From Vanilla planifolia (Eukaryota; Streptophyta; Magnoliopsida; Asparagales; Orchidaceae), in the NCBI GenBank assembly GCA_023846275.1, contig CM043868.1, forward strand, positions 13,921,755 to 13,985,754: a stretch of 64,000 nucleotides of DNA, read 5' to 3'. A program made the position numbers and the translations under genes. Of the stretch, positions 1-14,200 are shown in pieces (positions within the stretch are counted from its first letter, which is position 1; the number at the start of each line of letters is the position of its first letter). A model generated the notes under the pieces. It was not told the DNA's origin. It made no database searches and worked only from the letters and a program-made list of their open reading frames with translations.

Positions 1-219
1 AATTCAACATATAGAAACAAATAAAATAATAGACCTAGTATCTTAGTGGTGGAAGCAAAGAAACAATCACTTAATGAGAGAAGTCATTCTTGTCCTTCCT
101 CTAATTATTTGCTAGGCAATATGAAAGGCCAAAAACCCAAAAATCCATGAGAAAGTTAATTATCTAATAAACAACATTATCAACAATGTCATATACAACT
201 ATTACAATATTTTTGGCTA

Positions 220-263
220 CTTTTCCCTATATTAATGTCCCCTTTTCCCTATATTAATGTCCC
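220..263. repeat. Perfect 22-bp tandem duplication
   Basis: A 22-bp unit beginning cttttccctat and ending aatgtccc occurs twice back to back (220-241 and 242-263) without mismatch. It looks like a recent slippage or repair duplication in non-coding DNA. Confidence 0.85.
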
Positions 264-299
264 AAGAAGACCTTCACAAGGTTCAATTTGGTTTAGTCA

Positions 300-760
300 C
301 TCCATTCTCAATTGTGAGGTACAAAAGTTATGAAGCAGTGAAATGTTGCTCTTTTCAAATTCAAACACTGAAGCTAAACATTGATGGTTCAATGCATAAT
401 CATAATGGGCATGCTAGCTATGGAAAAAATATATGAAATCACATAGGATAAATAGTTTAAGAATTTTTTCACTTTGTGGATAACTAATCATTGTTAGAAG
501 CTAAAGGAACATTCATAATATAGTCATCAAAATAGACTAAATAATAATTCTTAAAATGGTGCAAGGTCAGATGAATATTTCTTGAAAGTTGATATGCTAC
601 TTTGTACTTAACAAGCTATTATTTCTTCTAACCTTGGATATGATGCAAAACTTTCTTTAAATTATTGCACATGAACATTGGGTTGTTTTGGAAAATAAAG
701 TTAACATTATTTAAAAATGTTGATTTTGACAAAATACAGAAAAATTGTATTTGAATAGTG
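300..760 (+). mobile_element. Decayed LINE ORF2 tail (RNase H-like remnant)
   Basis: Around 360-420 the + strand reads LKLNIDGS followed by an asparagine/glycine-rich stretch, which is the start of the RNase H-like domain that closes plant L1-type LINE ORF2 proteins (usual form: LK-NxDGS...G-GGIIRD). Related reading continues to about 720, interrupted by several stops and frame changes. No ATG-to-stop ORF survives. The upstream part of the element, if present, is unrecognisable or beyond the window edge. This is a dead fragment. The domain is assigned by eye from the NIDGS core and its context. Confidence 0.5.
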
Positions 761-763
761 TTT

Positions 764-3700
764 TAAAAAGGGGACTAATTTAAATTATCTAAAGAAAGGG
801 AGTAAGTTATGTAAACTTGAAGAGTGTTTTCCTTATATGTAGAGCCTCAATATATCTAGAAGGAGATGTGCTAAAAAAAGATAACTAGTCTAGTCATGTG
901 AACTCACTAATATGGATTTAGCTAGATATAGCTCCAAATATAGCCCTTAGTGATCTAATCTATTGAAAAGACTAAACCATGAAATTTATATAGGTAATAA
1001 AAATTATAAAATACTTATTCATGGGGATTTATAAAAGTTATAAAAAAAACTAATTGGGATTATGAAATTTTATTAGTAAATTGCATTGCATTATATTAAA
1101 TATTATTTTTGTATTACAATACTATTCTTTATTTTATTCAAATCAATGTTATAGACCCCATCATATGTTATAACTCAATTTATATTACTTTGTAGTATAT
1201 TATATAATATTACTTATTGAGCTTGTGATAGTTACTCTATTTTTAACTTAAAATATTTCAAATCATATATTTTCACTTCACAAAAATTAGAGGAATAATG
1301 ATTCAAATGATGACTTAGTATCATATGGATTTTTTTATATTATCATAGATACCTTATATTAGGTTTTGAAATATTTATTATAATAATGCTTTGGCTTAGT
1401 AACTTATATTGGATTATGTAGTAGTTAATGACTTTTATTTCTACTAGGAGACTATGTTGTTTAAATAATATCAATTTGATTGAATTTCCTCTATATATTA
1501 AAATTATTATTTATAATTTTTGTCACAATAAGGATCAAAATTGAAATTTATTTTGTAAAAGAAACATATGTGATATGTTAGATTTTAATGCAAAAGAGTT
1601 TTATAACAAAGAAGAATTCTAATTATATGATTTTTTTAAAAATAATTTTAAAATTTAGTGACAAGAAATTTAATTTAAAGAATAAAAATTGAAAACCAAA
1701 GTAGAACTTTTAGTATTCTAGAAATAATAGGTGCAGGCAATAATCCATGACTTATAGTGAATTGGGTGCACTAAGTGTAGTAATTGGAAACATAATTTAC
1801 TAGATGTAGTATAGAGCTTCATGTGTTTCTCCATCAATTGTTCTGGTTGTAAGAATCATCAAGTATCTATAGATCTCATATTTCTAATTTCTTCCTAATA
1901 TTTAGTCTAACAGCAAGAATGAATTTATTGATTTGTCATTATTCAAAACTAATGCATTGTGCATGGGCCACAAGTTATTCAAAGTATTCAGATTTCCAAC
2001 CATAGTAGAAATGTCTTATTTTAAGGTATAAAGTTGCCAATGCAATATTTTATTATGATTTTTAAGATAAAATTTTGCTCTCAATATCTCTAATACTTCC
2101 AATCATAATAAGACTTTTCTAACTTAACTTTCTTCTTTAGCTGATGCATTTCTTAAAAAATCATGGAGTTTCCTAACAACTTCATTTTGGTAAACTAATC
2201 TTTCGATAGTAATTAAAATAATACTAATTGGAAAAATCATCTATTTGAGTTAGTCAATCAAGAAATCTATTGGGTCATGTTTACCATCAAATGTGATTGC
2301 CTCAATATTAAACTTATTGTATATATCTACTCAGTAATCTTTATGATTTCAAAGAGGAGGATCCTTCCTATCCAATCTATTTTATCTAGATACATTTAGC
2401 CATTATCATTTAGAGGACATGGTGATGGTTCCTACTCCAATAATTTGCCATTTGTACTAACAACTTTTTAAATGTGGTCTTTATTATGCTTAGTTTTGCA
2501 ACAAGACCATCCATTCTAACATTTTGACTATTTAGGTTGGTTCTCATTTTTTTATTAGTATTTTTCTTTGATATCATTTTATACCAAAATAAATATTTTA
2601 AGATATAAAAAATAATTTTAAATACAAGATTTAATAAAAAAGATATTTTAAAAAGAATGTTTTTCTAACATGAAGCAATAGAAAAAACAACCTAAAAGTC
2701 AACTTATGTAAAAAAAAATAACAAGGATTTTTTATAAGGAACTTTTGAAATTCTATGTAATAAAGATATTTTAAGGAGGTTAAATATTATGAATAGAATC
2801 TCATGATTAATTGATACTCTTCAGTTTAGGACAAACTCAACTTAGTTAAGGATAATTATATGTTGGAAATTGTTATTGGGAAAAAGATTATAATTGTTGA
2901 AAGTACAACATATTGTGCTAGACTATCAAAAGAAGAAAGTCAACTACAATGGAAAAATGAACTTAAGCTTTTCATAGGCTTATTGGTTTTTAGAAACTCA
3001 CTTGGATAATAATTCCTTCAAGCTTTTATTTAGTGCTTAAAGAGTTCATTTGATCTGCAACTCCAAAGAAATTCAACATTTAGAGATCTTCAACTACATG
3101 TTTAGGATCCTTTGCTTTAAATTTAGTAACAATGGAGAAGATTTGATATTAGTAATGACGACAGTGTTCATCTCAATAATGAAAATAAGTTCAAGAGGTC
3201 AAGAGAGAGTGAGAAAATAGTCGCCAATAGCAGTAAAGGTAGAATTGACAATTTAAAGAGGGAAAGAGGAAGAGATGACAAATCATAATGGGATGAGAGA
3301 GAGGAAAGGTTTAGACAAAGAAGTATGTGAGAATTTTAGAGAAAAGAACGTGATATCCTAAAAAAAGGAGAAAATTAGTCTTCTATTAGGATTTCTATGA
3401 GAAATAAGCAACATGCATGGAGTACAAAATTTTATTAAAAATAACATATCTTTTATTGATTTCATAAATGATCTAATTATTTCTTCATAGTTTTGAATTT
3501 CTCTATAAAAGACATGAAAATATTCAAAAAAAAAAATAATTATCCAAAGTAAGCCAAAATTCTAATATTATTTAATTTTAAAATAAACAAATTTAATCCT
3601 TGATAAACTAAAATTTAAAATAAAAACTAAGAGACATATCTAAACTTTTTGAACTAAAAATATTATTTTGATATTCTTAAATTCAACTTTGAAGTGGTCA

Positions 3701-3790
3701 CAAGCTTCTTTGAAGATAGGTTCTCCTTTTAGTCTTACAAAAGACTAAGCCCAACAAACTCCTACAATAGTATAATATAAAGAATACACT
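764..3790. other. AT-rich intergenic DNA, no feature recognised
   Basis: No ORF above about 60 codons with recognisable content, no RNA gene and no clear repeat boundary was seen on either strand. Homopolymer-rich, strongly AT-biased sequence is consistent with old decayed transposons, but nothing can be assigned. Confidence 0.5.
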
Positions 3791-3794
3791 TACT

Positions 3795-5230
3795 AAGATT
3801 ACAAATTGACTTATTATACTCTTGATTATCAAACCAAGATATTGATATCTTGGCATCATTCTGAGTAACTCCTCAACTTGGAGTTTCACCTGAAGAATTA
3901 GGGGATACAGTAGCTATCGAATCTTTTATTGGTGCATGGACAACTATATTGACTGATGGATTGATTGACTTGATCATTAAAAAGGGCAATATTACCATAT
4001 CATGCTCATTATTGGGGAGGAATATCAATATATTGCTTATGTAGCTTATCCATTAGACCTTTTTGAAGAAGGCTTTATTACTAATATGTTTACTTCCATT
4101 GTAGACAATATATTTGGGTTTAAGGCCTTATGAGCTCTACATTTAGAAGATATGTGAATTCCAACTTCTTATTCCAAAACTTTCCAAGGTTAACCACATG
4201 GCATCCAAGTGGAAAGAGATCAATTGAATAAATATAGTCTTCCCTAATTAAGATGTATTATTAAATTAAAATAGAATTATTTTTAAAAACTACAATATAG
4301 ATGCTTATGAATGTCTACAAGTGACTTGATTTTACTAATGATCATGAAAACATGAATTCACAACCATTTATGCATTGGACATTTTGTATCAAAGTTATTT
4401 ATAAAGCACAAGTTAAGACAGGTAAAATCAAAGGATATTACTTGAATGCAATTATGGGTATCTATGAAGAAATGATCAAAAGATTAGTATTTGTCAGATA
4501 ACTTAGAGTTCTTATCAACATGTATGATTGTTTAACTGAGGGCTTTCATCACAAATACTAGCTTAGCTCATTATTACCATGACAAGGGTCTATTTCTTTG
4601 CTTACATCACACAATGAATATAGTTATTAACAGATAGAAAAACATGGTATGCATTTTAGTGTCCTAGCTAAAGCATTACATATGTCTAGGGAGATCATAT
4701 TCACATTGGTATAGTAATAAATAAATTGGAGGGCAAGCATGAGCTAACTTTGGGTTTTGTTAATTTATTGCATGATGATTTTATTGAAAAAGATCAAAGT
4801 CAAGGTGTTTTTCCACTCAAGACTCAGTCACTTTGCTAATGTTCTACCCATGGCTTTAAGGGATATTCATGTTTGGCATATGCTTGCCCTATCCAAAATC
4901 TTTGGGATGATTCTATACTATAGTTTGATGGAGTAACTTTAGGGCACCCTTGGGGAAGTGTGCCTGATGTAGTAGCTAATGGGGTGGCTTTAGAGCATGC
5001 GTGCAAGCTCATAATAAGGGACATGATCTTGCTTTTGAAGGTAATGATATTATTCATGAAGCTAACAAATGGAACCCTAAACTAGCTACTACTTGTACAG
5101 TATGAAAAGAGATCAAATTTGATTTTGACTTAATAGTTAAGCTAGTTATAAAAAAGCTTGCATCATTAAGTAATTCTTATTTTTTTAATTAATTGTAATG
5201 AAACTTGACTTAGTCTTTTTTAAAAACTAA
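3795..5230 (+). pseudogene. rbcL: Nuclear copy of plastid rbcL (NUPT), heavily mutated
   Basis: Translation in shifting + frames follows the Rubisco large subunit almost end to end. DYKLTYYT near codon 22 begins at about 3,799, [11 protein letters not shown] lies near 4,040, the active-site region FTxDxENxNSQP near 4,330-4,365, VHDYLT-like and HFRVLAKAL-like segments at 4,520-4,670, and the C-terminal WKEIKF-like end near 5,105-5,120. The carbamylated lysine codon (Lys201 in rbcL numbering) reads AAT at 4,337-4,339. Many stops and small indels rule out a product. The first ~20 codons are missing, so the left junction is near 3,795. Similarity to the plastid rbcL 3' flank seems to continue to about 5,230. 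Rubisco large subunit is plastid-encoded in land plants, so a broken copy beside nuclear transposons is a plastid-to-nucleus transfer. Confidence 0.9.
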
Positions 5231-5599
5231 AAAAATAATTGGGATGAATTTGAATAAAAATGAATATTTTATCTTATACTAATCCTATACTATGAGAGTA
5301 TTTATGTATTTCCATATATCTTTTGTATGTATAAATCTTACAATATATACCATATACAACTATATACAAAAAACTAAAAAAAAATAAGAAGATAAGGATA
5401 AGATTAAAGATGAAACAACTCATCTATTCTTTGATTTCTTGATCTATTTTATGATTTTTTATTGATCCATAGGGAATTATGGATCCTTGGGATTTGAGGA
5501 TCATTTTTTATTTCTTAGCTTCACAGTCAAATCAAGGGAAGGAGAACATCTAGGATATGTATATACATAGTATATAAGGTCTCATTTGACTTGATTATT

Positions 5600-5816
5600 G
5601 GAATTGAAAATTTGATAATTTTATCATATTATAGAATTAAGAATAAATACTTGGATAAACAAATGGATATTCAATTACAATTTAATATAAAATATAATAT
5701 ATAATATACTTTATATTCATACTTTGGAATTTATAAATTAATAATTTGTTGATAATTTGATAATTTTATCATATAATAGAATTGAGAATAGATACTTGGC
5801 CATAATTGAATATAAC

Positions 5817-5873
<57 letters not shown>

Positions 5874-5950
5874 TTTATGCTCATACTCCTATATTTTATA
5901 CCCATACTCTAAAATTTATAAATTATAATATGTTGACAATAGAGTTAAAT
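5600..5950. repeat. Diverged tandem repeat cluster with TA microsatellite
   Basis: A 44-bp block at 5,611-5,654 (tttgataattttatcat...acttgg) recurs at 5,757-5,800 with a few changes, 146 bp downstream. A second shared block (tttatattcatact... aatttataaatta) occurs near 5,710 and again, diverged, near 5,872-5,930. Between them lies a pure (TA)n tract at about 5,819-5,871. The pattern fits a two-to-three copy tandem array broken by microsatellite expansion. An ATG ORF at 5,870-6,148 starts inside the array and resembles no protein I know. Confidence 0.65.
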
Positions 5951-6849
5951 TATAATTTTTTGACTCCAAGTATTTTCTTTCTAATATTATCACTTAAAGT
6001 CAAGCACCCTTTATTATTTAACTCTATTGATGTAAAGTTCACCTTATATCTAGACATATGTTCAAAGAATTTAGCCATCAAAACTAATTTGAGTCACAAA
6101 TTAGCATATGTTATATTTATGTTATTAGTACCATTAATCCATGTATAAGTTGATGTTTATTAACTATCATCTTTCTAATCATAAAATTTTTAATTATATG
6201 AACTAACTTACAATAATGATAATATCACAACTATACTCCAATGAAAAAGATGAGAAGTTCAACTTTGGGGAAAACATAAAAACTTATTTAAAAAAACATA
6301 TGATGAGTGTATGTATAATTTACAATCAAGTATTACAAAGGCTTACTTGCATCTACAAGTGATTTCTTGAGTTCATGATTGTGCTAAATCCATAATCCCT
6401 AAGTCATTTAGAGTTTGTTTTTAACCCATGAGTGCAATAAATTCCTTATATAGTTTGTCAACAAGTGGCATTTCACTTTTGTTATCTATACTTTTTGCCA
6501 ACCTTTGTAGTTTTGATTAGCTTGCTTGTTTGATAGGCAATAAGGAAATTAACCATAGTTATCAGAAGATAGAATCAGTAATAAAGGTTTTAGCAACAGT
6601 CCAAGAGTATGAGTTTCCACAATAGTATGACTACAACCTAATCCTTGTTATTGTATCATATATTAATGTGGCTTTTAGCAATGGTAGGTTCGAGAGGATC
6701 TCCATACCTTAATTGATCATTTACTAAGGTTTTAGGTGAATCAATTGAGTGTTCTCCTATTAGGATTAAGAACTTTTCTACTTATAAAAGAGAAATGAAA
6801 ATCATCAAGTAAGTTGAAATCAAGAAAATGGCATAATAGTTTAAGCTGG

Positions 6850-9800
6850 CATTAATAAGAATATTTTCCTACGATAGGCCTAGTATGGATATAACAAGAA
6901 AAGCATTCAACACAATTGGTTTTCAAAGAGAGATTAAGATCTGATCACTAGATAACAGGAACAAACTAATTAGATTTAAGGAGGACTTTCTCTAATGGTG
7001 GCTACACAGATTGTGGAATGTAGTAGACCTCCAAATGCAAATTTTTAAGTGACATTCAGAAATTCATCTTAATACTAAACAATCTTTAGAACTTGTTTGG
7101 TTATTTTAGAGAATCTATTCATTTATCTATTTAATAAGACAACATTGTATTCCATAGCCTCTATAATTAGAAATCCACTTAAGGTGGATGCTACAAAGTT
7201 GAATTTATCCTAACCAAGTGTAACTGGAGTTTACATTGAAGTTGATTTAGTAAAGGAATTACCAAATAAAATTAGAATCATGAAAAAGGATAGTTGCTCG
7301 AATGTTTTTTTTAAAAGATTTAGTATGAAAATTTTCAATTTTACTGAGCCAATTGTTTTAAATAGGGACATTCATCTTTGAATTGTAAATATAGTATGAC
7401 GAAAGTAGACAAATAAACTACCAAAGATGGAGCAATTCATCCTATCATTTAGGTGAAACAAGTATGACACAATGACACTTCTAAAAAAGAAATAAATAGA
7501 GTAACATTTGAACCTGAGGGTAACAAAATCTCAAAACATTTGGAGAATGGTTCATAATTTCAAACTCCCTAATTTGATGTCAATCACAATTATAAGGCTA
7601 TCTATGTAGGTTGATCTAATTATGAACTTAAGTAAGGATAAAAGTAAACTCAAGATGATAGATATGGAGAGGAAAAAAAGTTAACAAAATTCTCTAATGA
7701 CGATGAAGTAATCAATAAAGGTTTCAAGAAAGAGAAGCATCGTTAATGTCAGATTCTAAAAATGCTCATGAACAAAACCAAAGAAAATTGGACCTTCAAG
7801 TACTAAAGAATTTCAATAATGAGTTTCATGAAAGAGAAATCAACTCATTATTAAGTTTTCCTTAACAAGATAATTTCACCCATGTACAAACAACATGATC
7901 AAAAAGGAAAGCCAAGAAAAACATGGATTATCAGACCAATCCAAAGGGAAATTGCAAAAGCTCCAAAGTAGTACAATTTGTAGATCATCCATTAATTAAT
8001 AGATAAAACTCTTATTTGAAATATAAGGGAATTTATGAATACAAAAACAATTTCTTATGTCAAATACATTATTAAGTCATATAACATGATACTTATAGCT
8101 CTACTTGAACCAAGGCTTAAGAGGATAAGCTTCTTGGTTTGGCATCTACTTCAAATTTTTCTCAATACACTACAAGTTTATCCAACAAACTTTTGATACT
8201 ATAGAAAGATAATATTCAACGTGATAGAATTTATGATGATGATTTGCATATCACAAAAATTAGAAGCCAATTATCCATAAAATGTATATTTATGTATAAT
8301 AAGTGTACAAAGACATAAAGAGAAGTATTGTGGAATATATTAGCAATGATTTTAGCATATCAAAAGGGTCCATGATTATTTTGGGAGAGATTTTAATGTT
8401 ATTGCTTTCATGAATAAACATAAGAGATCTTCCCCCTCCTTAGTTGCAACTCATCAATTCATAGAGTATCTAAAATAATGTTGTCTAAAAAGATCTTTCT
8501 TTTTCTATCTCTTGCTTCCCATGGGTAGGTAGAAGAAAAGGAAAATGGGTTTAAAGGAGGCTAGATAGAACGTTGGTAAACAAGGATTGAATGGATCTTA
8601 AACTAAGTGAAATTTTTTAGCAACTCTATAAAAGAAGGTATAATCACTCCCTACTAAAACTTCAACAATCTAATGTATATGATCTTAGCCCACAATTTAA
8701 GTTTCAAAATATGTGGACACACATCCAACTTTTTACTAAGTAATGAAAAATAATTAGAGGGAAACAAAATGAGCTTAAACAAAGCAAACCAAAAACTCAT
8801 GAAAGAACTAAATAAAGATGAAACTTATTTGTAGTTATAAAGCTGAAACCAAGTGGTTGAAGGAAGGAGAGAAAAATACTAGATTATTTTATGATTGAAT
8901 GAAATATAAAAGACATGACTTAATATTATTAAACTTAAAGTTTCAAATGATTAGATGGTATCTAATCAAGAATAAAGAAGTTGTATAATACTTCAGAGAT
9001 CTGTTATCTAAGAGAAAAGGTAAATTATGATGAAGAAATTTTTTAAAACATGCATAAGTTGATTATTAAGGGATAGAACATACTCCTTATAAAAAGTTAA
9101 ATTAAAGAAGGACAATCAAGTGGTTTTTCAACTAAATAAGAGCAGTGCACCAAGGCCCGATATGTTTAATTACTATTTTCACACTAAGTGTTGGAACATC
9201 ATTAAATTGGATGTTCTAGATGTTGTAACAAATTTTATCGATAGAAGTCTAATACTTAAGAGGATTTCTAGTGCTCATTTTGAAGACTCATAACCTTGAA
9301 TTATTTAAAAAGTTTAAACTAGTAAGTTTAGGTAATTTTTTTGAAAACATATCATGTAAGCTACTGGTTAATAAACCCTTAATAGTTCTACCAAATATTA
9401 TTAATTTAGAGCAAGATAAGTTTATGAAAGGAAGAGAGATTAATGAGAGTGTACTCATAGTTTAGGAGCTTATATGTTTGCTTAATAAGAAAATTAGAGG
9501 TAAAAAGTGCATTATTAAATTGGACATAAAAAACTTATTTTGTAGTTTATCTTGGGAATGTCTCAACAAAATACTCACAAAATTCCAATTTTCAACTCAA
9601 TTCAAAAGTTTAATAGCAATATCATAAATAGTTCTTGGCTATCTAATGATTAATGGCTTTCTGCATGGTTACTGTCAATGGAAAAAAGGATTAAAACAAG
9701 GTAACTCAATTTCTCCATTGCTCTTTATTGTAATAATGGAAGCTTTTTGTAGAACATTAAAGAATAAACTTGAGAAAAGAAAAAAACTTTAATATGCTTC

Positions 9801-11260
9801 TAAAAATTAATTAAAAATTACACAACAAGATGCCTAGTTAGAAGAAAAAGTTTTTATTTATAAGTGGTAGATTTATACTACTAAATTATGTACTAAACGT
9901 AATACCAGCTTATTTATTGATGGAGATAAATCCACCAATGCTATTCATCAACAAATTAGAAAAGATTATGAATAGATTCTTATGTGAGGGCTTTGATAAT
10001 AATTATAAGCATCACCAGTTGGCCTGGGAAAAGTTTTGTGCACCACTTGAGGAAAATGGATTGAAAATTAGGAAACTAATGGACACCATACTAACATATT
10101 CAGTTAAGTTGAATTAGAAGTTGTTGATTGAGCAAGCACTTTGATTTAATTTCATGAAAGCAAAATATTTGAACAAAAATCAAAAGATCTTCAAATTGAA
10201 TAAATGAATGGATGTGGAAAAAAATAAAGCTTTGGTGTCAATGCTCATATACAGATCTCTTATATCTATTTGAACATCTAACAATGATAAAATTTTTAAC
10301 CAACAATCAACATGGAATGAAATATGATGAAATGCTTTAAGTTAAACTCGAGAAGAAGGATTTGGAATGACAAATGTACTACTAAGAAATTGATATTGGT
10401 ATGGAGAATAGTTAATAAACTACTACCCTTCTCTGAGCAACTAATGGCATCTTTATGTCCATGTTATCCCAATTAAGACTCTATTGATCATGCTTTCATA
10501 GGTCATTATCTTGCATAAAAAATTTGGTTATTCTATGATAGTCTTAGCAATACAAATGTAAGAAAATTAAAAGATTAACTTTCTTAATAGTTGGTGTAAG
10601 AAGATTTACGGAAGCCCAACGTATTGTGAAGTTCGTCAAATCATACCCCTTATAATATGTTGGAATAATTAAAATGCTAGAAACAAAAAAAAAAGATGAG
10701 AAGATTTGCAAAACTGAGACTACCATTATAAACAAGATTAATAGTCAATGTTATAATATTTTCAATTATTTCCTATTAATGAAAATAGTGCAAAAAGATA
10801 GAATTCTTTTACAAGTGGGCTTGTTCCTCCTTCAAATAAATTAAGGTTAGATGGTGTGAAATGATACACTGGAACCCTTGTCCTACTATCTTTATTGAAA
10901 TAAATATAGATGGCAACAATAAGAACTATTTTATTATAACAAGAATAACTAGAGCTAATGAAAGTAATGTATTATATGGTTTTGTTTATCCAATATGTGC
11001 TTAGCACAAGAGGCATGAAGATCAAGAATTGAAAAAGGTTATAATGATGCAATTACAACCAATAAATAAATGTTGAAATTGGGCTTGATTATACTGCTTT
11101 AACGAGAATGAAACAATGAAGCTCTAGGCCTCCTCAGAGAATTACTAATCTAATACAACGAGTTAAACTAGTAGCTACTCTCTTAGAAACTTGAAAATGG
11201 ATATATAAAAAGAAAACAAAATAGCTCAATTCCTTACAAAAACTACAAGAAAGTTGAATA
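6850..11260 (+). mobile_element. Nearly full-length, dead plant L1-type LINE
   Basis: Domains of one LINE appear in the expected order, with many stops and frameshifts. About 6,900-7,400 matches a DUF4283-type ORF1 (reading KVDATKLNLS, then EVDLVKELPNK), followed by a ruined zinc knuckle. About 8,350-8,740 has endonuclease features (GRDFNVIAF and KFQNMWTH). About 9,271-9,790 is reverse transcriptase, with a degraded FRPISL region, EQDKFMKGREINESV, CIIKLDIKN, and KKGLKQGNSISPLLF. About 9,900-10,120 is the post-RT region (PAYLLM, then LAWEKFCAPLEENGLKI). About 10,850-11,250 is an RNase H-like tail around EINIDGN. Surviving ORFs of 60-66 codons (9,271-9,465; 9,917-10,117) are fragments. Termini and target-site duplication were not found, so the limits are approximate. 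Confidence 0.85.
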
Positions 11261-11269
11261 AAGCATATT

Positions 11270-14200
11270 TAAGAAATGAACAAAGTTCATGGAATTAAGA
11301 GGACACAAAGGATTTACTTAGGAGAGAAATGACAATTAACTACTTTTTTTTTAATTCTTTGATAATTCAAATTATTGACTCATAGGAGATTCTAATTTCA
11401 AAAAATATATAGATAAAATCTTTCTTAGAAACTATCAATGTTCTTATATACATATAATTAATTTATCAATTATATATCAATAATAATTTATATCAAACAA
11501 ATATACCATCACTGAAACACAATATCATTATAAAATCATTCACTATGTTTGGGGCTCTCTAATGTGATTTCTTTTTTATGATAATATGATTTTACTTTGA
11601 TAATATTATATTTTCAGTAATATTGATGGTTGTTTTAATGGTGAATGATTTTATAATGATAAGAGAGGTGATAACTAATCTATGATAAGCTTAATATCAC
11701 AATGTAATGCAAAGCCATTAAAATATGGAACAAGCAAGATTATTATACATTCACTCATTTTACAAGACACACAGTATTATCATATAAAAAGGATCACCAA
11801 GTTGATAGTTAAGGTCAATGACAGAAAAAAGGCCACCAACTTAATGTACAATATAAAGATCAACATTGTAATTGATATTTTTCAATCTAGGATGTCTTGT
11901 CCTAGGTTGCAGAATACATTGTACTTCTATGTTAGATGATTGTCTCCATATACTAAAGAATAACCTTACATTATTCATAATTGTAATGCATCGAATGGAA
12001 ACATTTTTTCATCGACTTAGTACGTTTATGGGAGTTCACTATTACAAATGATAACATGTCATAATGGTACTCTCTAATCCATGATACATATTAGACTCAT
12101 CTGTTCCCAACATAATGTTTAACACATCATTAGTAGACGATTAGGTTTCATTATAATACATTTCTTGGTATTGTTCATCAGATCACTTCCATATACTAGA
12201 GCATAACTCTAATTGTATTGCAATAATATGCACTTGGTATTGTTCACTTTTGCACACCATCATCGCCATACATCGAGGCAATGAAAATGGCATCAATAAG
12301 TACCTTTGCTGGTTCTTGTCTTGTCTCATTCCTAACATTACAATTATGGACTCTTCACTACTTCAAATAGCATGTTAGGTGTACAGAGTTTGGTGTGATG
12401 CACTGGTCTTTTATTCATATATGTTTGCCTATGCAAGTGAGATTATAACATGTACCTAACTACAAAATTATATTATTTCTTTCTTTTATAATAATATATT
12501 TGTCATGTTTTAAGAAAAACCCTTATATCGTCAATGCATTTGGCTTATTACCTTTTTACTTCTTGGCTTGACATTCAATAGAAGTCACACTCTATTAATC
12601 TAATTAGCATGCTTAAGGTGTGCTGCCCCAAAATAAACTCTCTTCATCAACAAGTCAACCAATTGATTCAAAAACTACTTTTATCCTAGGAGGGGTAACT
12701 CACCAATATACATTGGTATGTATATGATATCAAAGCAGCCTAGAAATAAAACCATAATATCCATGATGCCAATATAATAATATCTCATAAATAATATAGA
12801 GTCACAACCCAATATAAGAAACTATATAAAGACATAAATATCCATATTAAATGGCCATATAAAATAACACAAAATGTAATATCTAACATTCACATATAAT
12901 AATCTTATGCAATCCAAAGTTTATCAATAAGTACAAACTAATAACCATAAATGAAATGACAATACTACTATTAATAGTGAAATGGTAAAGGTAGAAAAAT
13001 TCATCTTATAGATGTACCAAATCTAATGCTCCCATCTCAATCTCTTAATAAACTCCTAACTTGTTAAATTAATAAAAGTTTAAGAAAAGTTGAGCTAAGG
13101 ATCTCAATAAGGAACCCTCAAGTTATATTGTACAACAAACAAGTAATAATATTAAGAATATATACCAATCTATATAGCAAAGTATAATCAAATATATCTC
13201 AATCTATTAAGCCAAACTAATGTATGAGATGTTATGCAATTATTTGAATGCATAATGTTATTAGTAATCTAACAGTGTCTGGCAACACTATCTCTATCAC
13301 ATGATCTTATACTCCACTATTAATAATGTCAATCATATATATTCCCATCATACAGTCTATCACATAGCTAGACTGAGATCTCTTACCACATGATCTATCA
13401 ATCTTTTTCAAGTTGTGTTAATCACACGAAATGATTACCTTCTTACTTGGTAGGAGTTCTAATATATATCTATCTCGAGCTTGATGGTTCACATATAGGT
13501 TACACCATATTCTAACTTTTATCTTAGTTTACTAGGATGTTAAATTTAAACTAGACTAATACATGATATAACTAATTGATACCTAGTGACTCACCAAAAT
13601 TTAGAACTATCTCCAAGCCCATGAGGATCCAAGTCAAGTTTTATCATCAATACACTTTTTTGGGATGTGCCATAACCATATATACCAAAGCTCTTTTCCA
13701 AGGTATGACATAGCCATATAAATCAATACTTTTAAGATGTTCTGTCATTGGCTTATTGTATCAAAAAACTATCTTTATATTATGATTATTTTACTTATCA
13801 CAATGTTATTAATTATAACCATTTTTTTTCTTAACTAGAATCTAGGTTTTTATTTGAATCATAACTTCATCATCTATGGTAACCTAACTCATCTAAATAT
13901 TACCTGTATGATTAGTCTTTGCTTTTACATTTATTTAGGACCTTTCTTTGGATTTCATTATTTATCTAAGTTAATAATTTAGCTTCCACTCAAATCCAAC
14001 TTATAGCTTTTACCCTTAGGAGTATTATCCAAGACATGGATATATCTATCCAAGTTTAAGCTTGTACATGTTTTACTAATAAAGCTTGTGCCTCATAGGC
14101 AAACTTAATCCACTACACTCTTCCCTAAGGTCTCTCCTAAGCCATAAACATCCCTTAAACCACCATTTGGGGTGTTGACCTATGATCTAAGCACCTAAAA

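Noticed and set aside
3698..3889. 63-codon hydrophobic minus-strand ORF
   Set aside because: It overlaps the start of the rbcL remnant in antisense and has low complexity; no family signature.
4836..5057. 73-codon minus-strand ORF
   Set aside because: Antisense of the decayed rbcL copy, which explains the region fully.
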